Positions 1 to 7,125 of a stretch of 18,239 nt of DNA are shown piece after piece. The position numbers and the translations under genes were made by a program. The notes under the pieces were generated by a model. The model saw only the letters and a list, made by a program, of their open reading frames with translations. It was not told the DNA's origin and did no database searches. Position 1 is the first letter of the stretch, and the number at the start of each line of letters is the position of its first letter. Source of the DNA: DASXZH01 sp036502005 (lineage in GTDB: Bacteria > Armatimonadota > Fimbriimonadia > Fimbriimonadales > Fimbriimonadaceae); NCBI GenBank assembly GCA_036502005.1, contig DASXZH010000092.1:1-18239 (forward strand). The letters are read 5' to 3'.

Positions 1-78
1 GTCGTAGTTGTGATCAAGCGAGGAACGGCTTACGAGGCCGTTCGACCAAAAAACCTACAGGTTCAAAATGAACCTTGA
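1..78 (+). CDS. 3' end of an unidentified gene (truncated by window edge)
   Basis: Frame 1 is open from the first base to a TGA at 76-78 and gives 25 residues that begin VVVVIKRGTAYEAV and end NEP. The run of valines followed by a basic, turn-rich segment looks like a beta strand and tail of a real protein, but it is too short to assign. Chance is a real alternative, since 25 open codons are not rare. If it is a gene, it ends just before the mosaic repeat and is not part of the polysaccharide operon that starts at 444. An inverted repeat at 23-29/37-43 lies inside the reading frame. Confidence 0.4.
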   Translation, partial: VVVVIKRGTAYEAVRPKNLQVQNEP

Positions 79-94
79 CAAATCACCATACGAT

Positions 95-310
95 CTCCCC
101 CGGTTCGCGGACTCACCGACCCCTCCGCCCGAGAGGGGTGAAGGGTTTTGCGATAGTCATAATTCCCTTAACTAAATGGTTATGCCTCCAAAGCCCCCTC
201 CGCTCCTCAAAAAGGGGCACCAGGCCGTACAAACCATCGGTCAGGTTTCCCCCCTTGAACCCCCTTCCGAATGAAATCGTCACCCGGGAGCAGGGGAGGG
301 GGTTTTCACC
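95..310. repeat. Mosaic GC-rich intergenic repeat, copy A
   Basis: The 365-base gap between the two genes holds this repeat and no convincing gene. Positions 95-114 match 14772-14791 exactly over 20 bases (CTCCCCCGGTTCGCGGACTC). Further matching blocks follow in the same order: CGCTCC...AAAGGGGCACC (201-221 and 14791-14810), then CCATC...GAATG...CACC (about 233-284 and 14824-14872). Copy A carries an extra segment of about 86 bases between the first two blocks. It contains a 7-bp hairpin (119-125 with 133-139) and C-rich runs that can pair with the G-rich end at 286-304. No open frame spans it sensibly. It behaves like a dispersed, structured intergenic element. Nothing else is evident in 311-443 except the weak AGGGAA ribosome site before 444. 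Confidence 0.6.
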
Positions 311-443
311 CTATTGTAGTTAGTCAGGGATTTGAAACCTAAAGTAGTTTCTCAACTTTTTCAATCCAGACCCCTTAAGATCAGCGGCTAAACGCCAAAG
401 ATTTTAGAGTAGGAGAGCCAGCAGAATTGCGGGGTCAGGGAAG

Positions 444-1073
444 ATGATAAAAGCGGTTTTATTCGATGCGGATGGGGTTCTGGTGGATGCTTGCGAGCTT
501 CACTACGTGGCCTTCAATCGCGCGCTTGCAACGATGGGGTGGAATATCAGCCCCCAGGAGCACACTCAGACTTACAACGGCCTGCCGACTCAAAAAAAGC
601 TAGACCTGCTAACGGAAACCAAAGGCTTTCCGGAGGATTGGCACAAGGCCGTTCACGGCCTGAAGCAGGAGTTCACTTGGCAAGCGATCGATGATTGTCT
701 CCTTTACGATTGCGAAAAGCGCCAGCTCTTGTTAGAACTCAAAGAGCAGGGCATTAAAATCGCCGTCTGCTCAAACTCCCTTCACAAGAGCTTGCAAAAA
801 ATGCTGGCGAGTATCGGCATTCTGGATCTTGTCGATCTCATTCTTGGCAATGACGATGTGAAGGCCCCCAAACCCGACCCGGAAATGTATTTAGCGGCCG
901 CGAAAATGTTGAGCGTGGACATTGCCCAATGCGCGATTATCGAAGATTCGCCCGTTGGCTTACAGGCCGCTTATGCCTCCAAGCCTGGCCAGGTAATAGC
1001 CGTCCAGGGACCAAGGGAAGTCAACATAACTTTGCTGAAACAGATTAGAACAGCCATGAAGGAGGCTGCTTGA
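444..1073 (+). CDS. HAD-superfamily hydrolase, beta-phosphoglucomutase-like
   Basis: A 209-residue HAD protein of the cap-I (phosphoglucomutase/phosphatase) branch. Motif I is FDADGVLVD with the two aspartates at residues 8 and 10. A helical cap follows at about 15-85. Motif II is VCSNS near 110, the motif III lysine lies in APKPDPEMY near 140-150, and motif IV is IIEDSPVGLQAA near 165-176. All catalytic positions are present, so a working phosphatase or phosphomutase on a small phosphorylated sugar is likely. It starts at an ATG with AGGGAA just upstream and is the first gene of a five-gene chain. Its stop overlaps the next start by 4 bases. Pairing with a nucleotidyltransferase suggests that it prepares a sugar (or polyol) phosphate for activation. 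The substrate cannot be read from sequence. Confidence 0.9.
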   Translation: MIKAVLFDADGVLVDACELHYVAFNRALATMGWNISPQEHTQTYNGLPTQKKLDLLTETKGFPEDWHKAVHGLKQEFTWQAIDDCLLYDCEKRQLLLELKEQGIKIAVCSNSLHKSLQKMLASIGILDLVDLILGNDDVKAPKPDPEMYLAAAKMLSVDIAQCAIIEDSPVGLQAAYASKPGQVIAVQGPREVNITLLKQIRTAMKEAA

Positions 1074-1774
1074 ATATTGTCATCCCCATGGCGGGCGCGG
1101 GTTCTCGTTTTGCGCAGGCCGGTTACAAAGAGCCTAAGCCTTTCATCCCCCTTAACGGCCAAACCATGATCGAGAAGGTCATTGAGAACATCGCCGTTCC
1201 TGGAGCCAAGTTTTTTCTGCTCACCCGAATTGAGCACATGAGCTATCTCCCAAACACTAGCCTTTGTGACCGCAGCGATGTTGCCTTTATTCCAATCGAA
1301 AAGATGACGGAAGGCGCCGCGTGTACCGTGCTTCGAGCCGAAGGCTTCATCGATAACGATGAGCCGCTGATCATTGCCAATAGCGACCAGTTTGTGGATT
1401 ACGACCGGCACCGATGGCAAGAGTTCATTAAGCAAGTCGATGCGGGCATCATGACCTTTCCGGCCAATGAACCTCGATGGAGCTATTCCTTGGAAGAGAA
1501 CGGACGGGTGATTCGCGTTGCCGAGAAGCAGGTGATCAGTGACAAAGCAACCGTTGGGCTGTACTACTTTGCTAAAGGCCGATTTTTTGTTAAAGCCGCC
1601 CACGAGATGATCCTGAAAAACATCCGTGTGAACAACGAGTTCTATGTGTGCCCCACCTTTAACGAACTGGTGGGTCACATCACGGTGAGGAACTTCGATG
1701 TTCGCAAGATGTACGGACTCGGCACTCCCGAAGACTTCACCAAAAACGCGGAGCTTATTGCCAAATGCGCGTAG
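1070..1774 (+). CDS. Sugar-type nucleotidyltransferase (BcbE-like capsule family)
   Basis: A 234-residue NTP transferase with a GT-A fold. The N-terminal signature IPMAGAGSRF is followed by a KPFIPL segment, which are the nucleotide-binding loop and the lysine typical of NDP-sugar pyrophosphorylases. ANSDQFVDYD near residue 103 supplies the metal-binding aspartate, and the chain ends with the GLGTPEDF motif common in this group. Start is TTG at 1070, with a near-perfect AGGAGG 5 bases upstream inside the preceding gene, giving a 4-base TTGA overlap. A later ATG would lose the signature loop. It probably activates the product of the HAD gene with a nucleotide for the glycosyltransferases downstream. 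Short proteins of this kind occur in capsule loci (BcbE-like). Which NTP and which sugar are unknown. Confidence 0.85.
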   Translation: MNIVIPMAGAGSRFAQAGYKEPKPFIPLNGQTMIEKVIENIAVPGAKFFLLTRIEHMSYLPNTSLCDRSDVAFIPIEKMTEGAACTVLRAEGFIDNDEPLIIANSDQFVDYDRHRWQEFIKQVDAGIMTFPANEPRWSYSLEENGRVIRVAEKQVISDKATVGLYYFAKGRFFVKAAHEMILKNIRVNNEFYVCPTFNELVGHITVRNFDVRKMYGLGTPEDFTKNAELIAKCA

Positions 1775-2553
1775 CTCTTTGTCTTTCCGGCATGGTTCGC
1801 ACCCTTGCGAAAACGTATCCGAGCCTCAAACAGTGTCTCATCGATCCCTACAAGCCCGATGTGTTTATCCACACCTACGACAAGATGGGGATACGGGATC
1901 TTCCCGTTTCTTCTCCCTGGCTGACCAGTTTGCTGAGAACGAAGGCGATAATGATACAGTCACTTGATGACTGGACGCCCAAGTTTCGACAGGAGAGGGA
2001 CCGGCTTTACAGCTATCCTGGCCCGGTATGGCCGCTTAACGTTGCCCCGGAGAGTCGATGGAAGCTGGCAAACATCCTCGCTCAGGCTTGGCATGTGAAC
2101 CAGTGCGATTTAATGCGAAGAGAGCAGGAGCGGAAGGAGGCTTTTAAATACGATCTTGTGATTCGCGCCAGAATGGACAACCTATTCTCCACAATACCGG
2201 CGCCTCTTGGATCGCAGGTACATCGGGCATATCCGGAAAAGACCGTCTATTTTCCCGATCATTCCGGCTACGGTGGCATCTGTGACCAATATGCGATGGG
2301 CGACAGCAACTCGATGTCGGTTTACGCGGACTATCACCTCCACATTGAACAGACCTATCGTTCAAGATCATTCACCCCTTTTCGCGGTCCAACCGAGACA
2401 CTGCTTTATCGCTATCTTAGCAAGTTTACGGATCTCAAATTAATGCAGTTTCATTTTCCGTTTGAACTTCAACGAGAAACGGGAATCGAGTATCAGAGCC
2501 ATAAAACTCCGGAGTTTTACGAAAAATACATCGCGACGGGAATAGCTGAATGA
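1765..2553 (+). CDS. Predicted glycosyltransferase-like protein of a polysaccharide locus
   Basis: A 262-residue protein opening with MRVALCLSGMVRTL, then YPSLK and PDVFIHTYD. This arrangement is seen in poorly characterised sugar-transfer proteins of capsule and O-antigen loci. DLVIRARMDN near residue 128-137 provides an acidic residue after a basic pair, where related proteins carry R-x-R-x-D. There is no signal peptide or membrane segment, so it should act in the cytoplasm or at the inner face of the membrane. The ATG overlaps the end of the preceding gene by 10 bases and the stop overlaps the next start by 4, so translation is coupled. The role is inferred from the N-terminal pattern and the neighbours; a non-transferase function remains possible. 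Confidence 0.7.
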   Translation: MRVALCLSGMVRTLAKTYPSLKQCLIDPYKPDVFIHTYDKMGIRDLPVSSPWLTSLLRTKAIMIQSLDDWTPKFRQERDRLYSYPGPVWPLNVAPESRWKLANILAQAWHVNQCDLMRREQERKEAFKYDLVIRARMDNLFSTIPAPLGSQVHRAYPEKTVYFPDHSGYGGICDQYAMGDSNSMSVYADYHLHIEQTYRSRSFTPFRGPTETLLYRYLSKFTDLKLMQFHFPFELQRETGIEYQSHKTPEFYEKYIATGIAE

Positions 2554-3221
2554 TCGTGATAGCCACACACAACGGCAGGCAATTCTTGCCAGGACTCCTT
2601 GAGAGCTTGGCCAGGTTTGGCACTGGCGGCCGCAAGGTTTTGCTGCTCGATACGGGCTCAACTTGCGCGGAATCCCTTCAGTTGCTCAGCGCGATTGCCC
2701 AGCAAAGTTGGCCCTTTGAACTTGAAGTCTCGAAGACGCCTTATCGCGGATACGATACGGGCGCCTATATTCACGCTTTCCGGAACTATGAGGCCGAAAC
2801 CTATCTTTTTCTGCAGGATAGCGTTCTTATCAAGAACGAAAACTGGCTGGAGGCGTTTGAAAGTCGCATCAGCCATGGCGTTGGCTGCGTCCCGTGGTTA
2901 GGGTTTCCCATGCAGTGGAACAGCCAAGAACAAATCGACTGGGTAATGGAAAAGTTCGAGACCCCAGATTGGCCGCCCCTCGGCGTTTTTGGCCCCATGT
3001 TTATGGCCACAAGAACCGCGCTGAACGATTTAGAATCAAGAGGCTATTTGGAAAATATCCCTAACTGCAAAATGGAACAGATGGCTATGGAAAGAGCGTG
3101 GGCTGTTGCCTTCACTATTTCAGGCTGGGGCATTCGTCCGGTTGAATGCGCTTTTAGCGAGCCGATGCTTAAGAACGATATGTACAAAGATCTGACCAAG
3201 AGGTTCGCTTGGAGAGCTTAA
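2550..3221 (+). CDS. Putative GT-A-fold glycosyltransferase
   Basis: A 223-residue protein beginning MIVIATHNGRQFL, the first beta strand and turn of a GT-A (family 2-like) transferase. A second strand with LLLDTGST follows at about residue 33-40. The segment TYLFLQDSVLIKNENW at about 89-104 stands where GT2 enzymes carry their D-x-D; only one aspartate (QDS) is kept. The rest is shorter than a normal GT2 and lacks a clear acceptor-side ED motif, so activity is uncertain. ATGA overlap with the gene before, and a 13-base overlap with the gene after. It most likely adds a sugar, or accompanies the next protein, in the same glycan pathway. Confidence 0.7.
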   Translation: MIVIATHNGRQFLPGLLESLARFGTGGRKVLLLDTGSTCAESLQLLSAIAQQSWPFELEVSKTPYRGYDTGAYIHAFRNYEAETYLFLQDSVLIKNENWLEAFESRISHGVGCVPWLGFPMQWNSQEQIDWVMEKFETPDWPPLGVFGPMFMATRTALNDLESRGYLENIPNCKMEQMAMERAWAVAFTISGWGIRPVECAFSEPMLKNDMYKDLTKRFAWRA

Positions 3222-4903
3222 GCCTGAGTGTTATTATTGACGCGGGGCAGAATGCCGAGCACTTGGCCGTCTCTCTTACCGCATGGAAACAGGTTCAAGA
3301 ACCGCTTGGCATAGAAATCATTTTGGCCACGAGATCCGAATCGGCTGCTACTGAAGGTTACAAGGTTGTTGTTTGTGAGGGGAGCAAGGGAAAGCGGCTA
3401 AATGAGGCTGCAAAGACCGCTTCGGGCGATTACTTGCTGTTTGTCAAGCCAACGATCATCGCAGATCCCGCTGCAGTTTCAACTTTAGTTGAATCTATGG
3501 CTCGCGATTTGTCGATTGGGGTTGCCGCACCAAAAATAGTTACTCGCGATGGGGTTCATGCACCTTCAGAATTTATTCTTATCGAGGACGAATGCCAAAG
3601 ACGACCGATAGATGTGCTTGCTCGCCCCTCGAGAATCCAGCGAGACAATGATTGGCTACAGCCGCCATTGGACGGCATCGCGTTTCGCTCGGACGCTCTT
3701 TTGATCCGAAAAGTGACCCTGTGGGGAGCCGGCGGATGGAACGAAGAATTGGATTCAGATCTGCTTGATATAACCCTGGGATTATCCATCAAAAGCCAGA
3801 ATTGGCGAGTCGTGTTTGAGCCGCTCTCGACGGTCGTCTCTTTAGCGCCTCTAAGCGCCGAAGCTGACCTCACGCCGGCGTTATCGCAGCAGTTGGTGGC
3901 CGAATGGTATGGCAGGTTCCATCCGCATTCATTGCGAACCGCGGACGGCGTAATGCGATGCCACCCGTGGTGGTTTGGTGGGGACGGAAGAGCCCCATTT
4001 GCCCTTCAGCAGGTGCGAAGCGAGTTTGAGCCTATGCCGATGCAAACCTGCTATGGCAACAAGGACATCCCTGGAGGGTGCTGCTCTATCATCGTGGTCA
4101 CCTTCAACTCGATGGAAACGATTAAGGGTTGCGTGGAAAGCGTCGTCGCCTTTTTGGGCACCTTTGATGAGTTGGTCTTGGTGGACAATGATTCGACCGA
4201 TGAAACTCCCGGTTATTTGAACAGCCTTATCGGAGCTGATCCCCGGGTTAAGGTTATTCTGAATCAGAAGAACCTTGGGTTCTCGGAAGGCTGCAACGTG
4301 GGCATACGGAATTCGCAAGGCGACTTCATCGTCCTTCTGAATCCGGATACAACTGTTATTGAGGGCTGGATCGGCCGCATGCGCGCCTATTTTGAAGATT
4401 CCCGGGTGGGCGCGGTTGGGCCTATGTCGAACGGGGTTTGTGGCCTTCAGCAATATAACCTTCATTTTCCTAAGAATGTAAAGAGCGGCCTGAGCCCAAA
4501 TGATCTTCACGATTTGGCGGTCAAAGTCAATGCCAGGCGTGGCGTTGAATCCAAGCTCTTGATCGGTTTCTGTTTCATGATTCGCCGAAATGTTCTTGAC
4601 CAGATGGGCCTGCTTGACAAAGAACTATTCTTGGGTTGCGACGACCTGGATCTTTCCTGGCGGCTGCGCTTGGCAGGCTATAAGCTGATGATCGCGACTG
4701 ACGTGCTGATCCTCCATAAAGTGCACGTGAGCTTCAAGACGCTTCCTGAAGAAGTGGTTGCGAAATATGAAAGGGACAGCGCCAACAAAATGGCGGCCAA
4801 GCTTTTGGCCCATTACGGCAAAGGGAATGTGCCCGATCAAAGCGAGATTTGGGGCATCGAGTGGTTTAAGTCTGAACTCAGGGTTTGGGAAGAAGTGGCT
4901 TAG
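3209..4903 (+). CDS. Two-domain family 2 glycosyltransferase
   Basis: A 564-residue protein with two GT-A domains. The second (about 290-560) is a typical GT2 of the rhamnosyl/galactofuranosyl type: SIIVVTFNSMETIKGC, LVLVDNDSTDETP, NLGFSEGCNVGI, then LLNPDTTV as the metal site and DDLDLSWRLRLAGYKLM as the acceptor-side acidic motif. The first (about 1-250) keeps the fold outline (LSVIIDAG, GDYLLFVKP) but has lost the acidic D-x-D, reading VKPTI there, so it is probably non-catalytic. The start is TTG at 3209, with AAGAGG at 3198-3203 and 5 bases of spacing; it overlaps the preceding gene by 13 bases. No membrane segment is present. It should transfer a nucleotide-activated sugar to a growing glycan and is the last plus-strand gene of the operon. 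Confidence 0.87.
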   Translation: MESLSLSVIIDAGQNAEHLAVSLTAWKQVQEPLGIEIILATRSESAATEGYKVVVCEGSKGKRLNEAAKTASGDYLLFVKPTIIADPAAVSTLVESMARDLSIGVAAPKIVTRDGVHAPSEFILIEDECQRRPIDVLARPSRIQRDNDWLQPPLDGIAFRSDALLIRKVTLWGAGGWNEELDSDLLDITLGLSIKSQNWRVVFEPLSTVVSLAPLSAEADLTPALSQQLVAEWYGRFHPHSLRTADGVMRCHPWWFGGDGRAPFALQQVRSEFEPMPMQTCYGNKDIPGGCCSIIVVTFNSMETIKGCVESVVAFLGTFDELVLVDNDSTDETPGYLNSLIGADPRVKVILNQKNLGFSEGCNVGIRNSQGDFIVLLNPDTTVIEGWIGRMRAYFEDSRVGAVGPMSNGVCGLQQYNLHFPKNVKSGLSPNDLHDLAVKVNARRGVESKLLIGFCFMIRRNVLDQMGLLDKELFLGCDDLDLSWRLRLAGYKLMIATDVLILHKVHVSFKTLPEEVVAKYERDSANKMAAKLLAHYGKGNVPDQSEIWGIEWFKSELRVWEEVA

Positions 4904-5076
4904 CTCGCAAGTGGAGTAACGGTTGACTCCGTTGTGTTAAGAATGACGGTCGCGCCCTTTCCTTGGCCCAAAGCTTGAAGGATTCGCAGCTTCATCAAAT
5001 CCGGGTTGTTACGGAATGGTGGGCAACCATAGGGCAATACGTATATACCGCCTCCCGAAAAAGTAACAGCTCGCAA
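4900..5076 (-). CDS. Possible small unrecognised protein or gene remnant
   Basis: The minus strand between the glycosyltransferase and DUF1844 genes has an open frame from a TTG at 5076 to a TAA at 4900, encoding 58 residues. It starts MRAVTFSGGGIYVLPYG, continues CPPFRNNPDLMKLRILQA and ends TVTPLAS. The pattern of short hydrophobic strands, an N-P-D helix cap and an amphipathic helix is more protein-like than the overlapping plus-strand frame. A TATAAT at 5101-5106 on the same strand would start transcription near 5094. There is no good ribosome site, and an in-frame TGA at 5098-5100 limits extension. Its stop overlaps the stop of the convergent glycosyltransferase gene. It may be a genuine small gene or the 3' remnant of a larger one. 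I do not recognise the family. Confidence 0.35.
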   Translation of the reverse strand: MRAVTFSGGGIYVLPYGCPPFRNNPDLMKLRILQALGQGKGATVILNTTESTVTPLAS

Positions 5077-5100
5077 TTTTTCGGGGATTACGCGAGGTCA

Positions 5101-5122
5101 ATTATAGGTTCGACCCACGTCT
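5101..5122 (-). promoter_or_regulatory. Candidate minus-strand -10 box (TATAAT)
   Basis: ATTATA at 5101-5106 reads TATAAT on the minus strand, a perfect -10. No strong -35 exists: the best hexamer at 16-base spacing matches TTGACA at three positions and falls within the left arm of the palindrome at 5121-5147. On the plus strand the same bases give TATAGG (5103-5108), a weak -10 that could serve DUF1844 with a start near 5115. It may thus be a compact divergent promoter. Confidence 0.4.
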
Positions 5123-5147
5123 GTTCAGCATATCCATGGCTGAACAG
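5121..5147. repeat. Perfect 9+9 inverted repeat around the DUF1844 start codon
   Basis: CTGTTCAGC (5121-5129) and GCTGAACAG (5139-5147) are exact complements separated by 9 bases, and the DUF1844 ATG (5136-5138) is the last codon of the loop. As RNA it would form a 9-bp hairpin with the start codon exposed in the loop; as DNA it could be an operator between divergent promoters. No Shine-Dalgarno sequence precedes the ATG. One perfect 9-bp repeat in 18 kb can arise by chance, so the weight comes from its position. Confidence 0.4.
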
Positions 5148-5429
5148 GAAGACCAAACTCCTCAACCGGTGAGCATTTACGAAATGCTCATTATGGTCGT
5201 CGACCAAACTGCTGCAATGGCGTGGCAAAAGCTGGGTTTGCAACCCGACATGCGCACCGGCCAGATCCACCAAGACATGGCGGAGGCGAAGGTGGCAATC
5301 GACATCACCACCCACCTTTCCACTTTTATCGAGCCCAAACTGGATGAAGAGGATAAGCGCGAGCTTCACAACCTTATTCGCAACCTTCGCATGAACTATG
5401 TTCAGAAGAGCCAGGGGGAATCCTCGTGA
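5136..5429 (+). CDS. DUF1844 domain-containing protein
   Basis: A 97-residue protein matching DUF1844 over nearly its full length: SIYEMLIMVVDQTAAMAWQ, then the GLQPDMRTGQ turn, the AKVAIDITTHL helix and the C-terminal LDEEDKRELHNLIRNLRMNYV. These are the family's helices with its Gly-x-x-Pro-Asp turn. Family members are small, mostly helical cytoplasmic proteins, widespread in bacteria and without an assigned function. The ATG lies in the loop of an inverted repeat and has no clear ribosome site. It starts a three-gene unit, with its TGA overlapping the next GTG by 4 bases. An Asp/Glu/Lys-rich surface suggests a soluble partner protein rather than an enzyme, which is inference. Confidence 0.85.
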   Translation: MAEQEDQTPQPVSIYEMLIMVVDQTAAMAWQKLGLQPDMRTGQIHQDMAEAKVAIDITTHLSTFIEPKLDEEDKRELHNLIRNLRMNYVQKSQGESS

Positions 5430-5968
5430 CCCGGCAAGAAGCTTTCCAGCGCGTATCGACGGGCGCGGTGTCCGTTGTCGATTGGTTTAAACGGATCCCC
5501 GTTCGAGCACAGCTAAAGGCAAAGGACTGGCAGGAAGCGAAGGAGCAGGAGCAGGACCAGCCGGCGTTATTCGTTCTGAAAGAACGGCAGCAGGACGTGC
5601 TGGACTTCTACAACCATTTTGAGAACCTGGTGGAAATCTTGTGCGACGCTGCTCAGCGGGGAGCAACAGTGAAACTCCAGGATCGGTTTACGGAAGAAAG
5701 GAACTGGATGCAGACGCACTACTATTTGGTGCGCCCTTACTTGGCTGCCTATCTCACATTGGATGCGGACGACGCCGATCACAGCCTTCTCTTGCAGGGT
5801 GTTGCCGGAGACGCGGTCCAAACCCTGTACGCTTCGGCATCGCTGGACTCTCTTGTCCATTCAGACGACGGTAATATGATCTCACGAATCATCCGCTGCA
5901 GGGAGGCGCAAAATTTATATGCGGAACACCTCCGGCAGTTGATCGCCCGTGAGAAAGCATGCTCGTAG
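5426..5968 (+). CDS. Hypothetical helical protein
   Basis: A 180-residue soluble protein that I do not recognise. The start is GTG at 5426 (GTGA overlap with DUF1844), preceded by AGGGGGAA at a normal distance. Predicted secondary structure is almost all helical: the central part has long amphipathic stretches (ERQQDVLDFYNHFENLVEIL) and the C-terminus has a helix with AQNLYAEHLRQLIAREKA. There are two cysteines and no metal motif, signal peptide or membrane segment. It sits between DUF1844 and a GNAT gene, overlapping both, so the three products are probably made together. The charge pattern would suit a coiled-coil or helical-bundle adaptor. No function is claimed. Confidence 0.75.
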   Translation: MTRQEAFQRVSTGAVSVVDWFKRIPVRAQLKAKDWQEAKEQEQDQPALFVLKERQQDVLDFYNHFENLVEILCDAAQRGATVKLQDRFTEERNWMQTHYYLVRPYLAAYLTLDADDADHSLLLQGVAGDAVQTLYASASLDSLVHSDDGNMISRIIRCREAQNLYAEHLRQLIAREKACS

Positions 5969-6927
5969 GATTTCATCACACGCCCTTAGATGCCCTGGCT
6001 GAGCTTTGGAACGCCTGCCTGCCGGAAGGCTACAAGATCTCCGAAAAGCAGCTTCGCCAGAATACTGTCGAGTCGCCCGTTTTTGATTGGGGCGCTTCCG
6101 TAGTTCTGATCGATTACGATGCGAAGCCGGAAGGCTTTGTGATCGTGAAACAGTCGGCTTCTCGGCTTTATAAAGGGCCGCAAGCGGATACCGCCCATAT
6201 TTCGGCGATCGTCTGTCCCAATAACGAAACTGGCGTGGACCTGCTTTCTTTCGTTAAGAATAACTTGCGCAACCGGGGCCTTTATCAAATCACGTTCGGG
6301 CAGGATTCTCGGCATTTCTTTGCAGGATGCCCAATGGATTACACAACCCTGAAAGATCTGTTAACGGTTGAGGGGTTTGTTGCGGGCGGCGAGTATTGGG
6401 ATCTGCAGAGCGATTTGAAGGAGTGGCAACCGCTAAAGCCGGCTATTGATCGGATCAAAGCAGGCCCGGAAAAAGTTAAAGTTGAACCGGTTAAACATGA
6501 TCAAATCGATCATTTGGAAGATTTTCTGAAGCGTGAGTTTCCGCAGCGCTGGCGATACGATACGATGGGGAAAATTAAAACCGAAGGGCGAGCGGATTTT
6601 GTTTACGCTCTTTGGGTGAACGGCCGTGTTGAAGGCTTTGCTTTGACCCAAGATGCGGCCCAGGAACTCTTGATAGCGGGGGCCGTTTTCCACGAAGGGC
6701 TAGGCACTGATTGGTGCACACTTGGGCCAATTGGCGTGAGCCAGGGGATTCGAGGCCGGGGTTTGGGCGACTCGCTTTTGGCCGCTTCCTTATTGGGTTT
6801 AAAGGAACGCGGCAAGGGGATGTGCACGATCGACTGGACCACCCTAAAGGATTGGTATGGCAAGCATGGTTTTGAGGTCAGCCGAAGCTACGCTTCGTAT
6901 ACGCTGAAGCTTGAAGAGAGTTTTTAG
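5959..6927 (+). CDS. Two-domain GNAT N-acetyltransferase
   Basis: A 322-residue protein with two GNAT-like halves, as in mycothiol synthase-type enzymes. The C-terminal half (about 176-322) carries the acetyl-CoA loop: GPIGVSQGIRGRGLGDSL at 256-273 contains the R/Q-x-x-G-x-G/A signature (RGRGLG), followed by the motif B region with DWTTLKDWYGKHGFE. The N-terminal half (about 1-150) keeps the strand order (VVLIDYDAKPEGFVIV, HISAIVCP) but has no recognisable CoA loop, so it is probably structural. The ATG at 5959 overlaps the previous gene by 10 bases. The acceptor amine is unknown. It is the last gene of its unit; no clear terminator follows, and the 198 bases before the rhodanese gene show no further gene. 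Confidence 0.85.
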   Translation: MLVGFHHTPLDALAELWNACLPEGYKISEKQLRQNTVESPVFDWGASVVLIDYDAKPEGFVIVKQSASRLYKGPQADTAHISAIVCPNNETGVDLLSFVKNNLRNRGLYQITFGQDSRHFFAGCPMDYTTLKDLLTVEGFVAGGEYWDLQSDLKEWQPLKPAIDRIKAGPEKVKVEPVKHDQIDHLEDFLKREFPQRWRYDTMGKIKTEGRADFVYALWVNGRVEGFALTQDAAQELLIAGAVFHEGLGTDWCTLGPIGVSQGIRGRGLGDSLLAASLLGLKERGKGMCTIDWTTLKDWYGKHGFEVSRSYASYTLKLEESF

Positions 6928-7125
6928 GGTGTGTATTCAAAAATTGCGCAATCCAATGCAAGAACACGAAGTAATACATTTCAAGGACTAAGGCTCGGCG
7001 GTGACGTATCCGAAAATTTCTTTAGCGGGCGTTAGAGGACATGGGATCGCTGTTTCACGGTAGCTCTAGGTTTCCCACCAGAGGCGTCGAAAATAGCGCC
7101 CGCGAAGACTTGGAGAATTAGTTAA

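Noticed and set aside
23..43. Perfect 7-bp hairpin at the left edge as a terminator
   Set aside because: No T-tract follows on either strand, and it lies within the open frame that ends at 78.
48..75. AT-rich hairpin (AGGTTC/GAACCT) with a T-run on the minus strand
   Set aside because: The stem is only 6 bp and T-rich, separated from the T-run by several bases, and no minus-strand gene precedes it.
75..323. Open plus-strand frame of 82 codons in the left intergenic region
   Set aside because: It lies in the GC-rich mosaic repeat, is rich in Pro, Arg and Ser without structure, and has no ribosome site.
4911..4933. Short inverted repeats after the glycosyltransferase stop as a terminator
   Set aside because: Stems are 5 bp and overlap one another, and no T-tract follows.
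5121..5147. LexA/SOS box, because the arms start CTG and end CAG
   Set aside because: The known SOS boxes are shorter, with different spacing, and the gene has no link to DNA repair.
4963..5172. 69-codon plus-strand frame before DUF1844
   Set aside because: It overlaps the better minus-strand frame and the real DUF1844 start, and its composition is not protein-like.
7041..7121. 26-codon frame (starting MGSLFHGSS) that ends 4 bases before the rhodanese ATG, a possible leader peptide
   Set aside because: There is no attenuator hairpin or run of regulatory codons, and the ribosome site is poorly spaced. Chance is enough.
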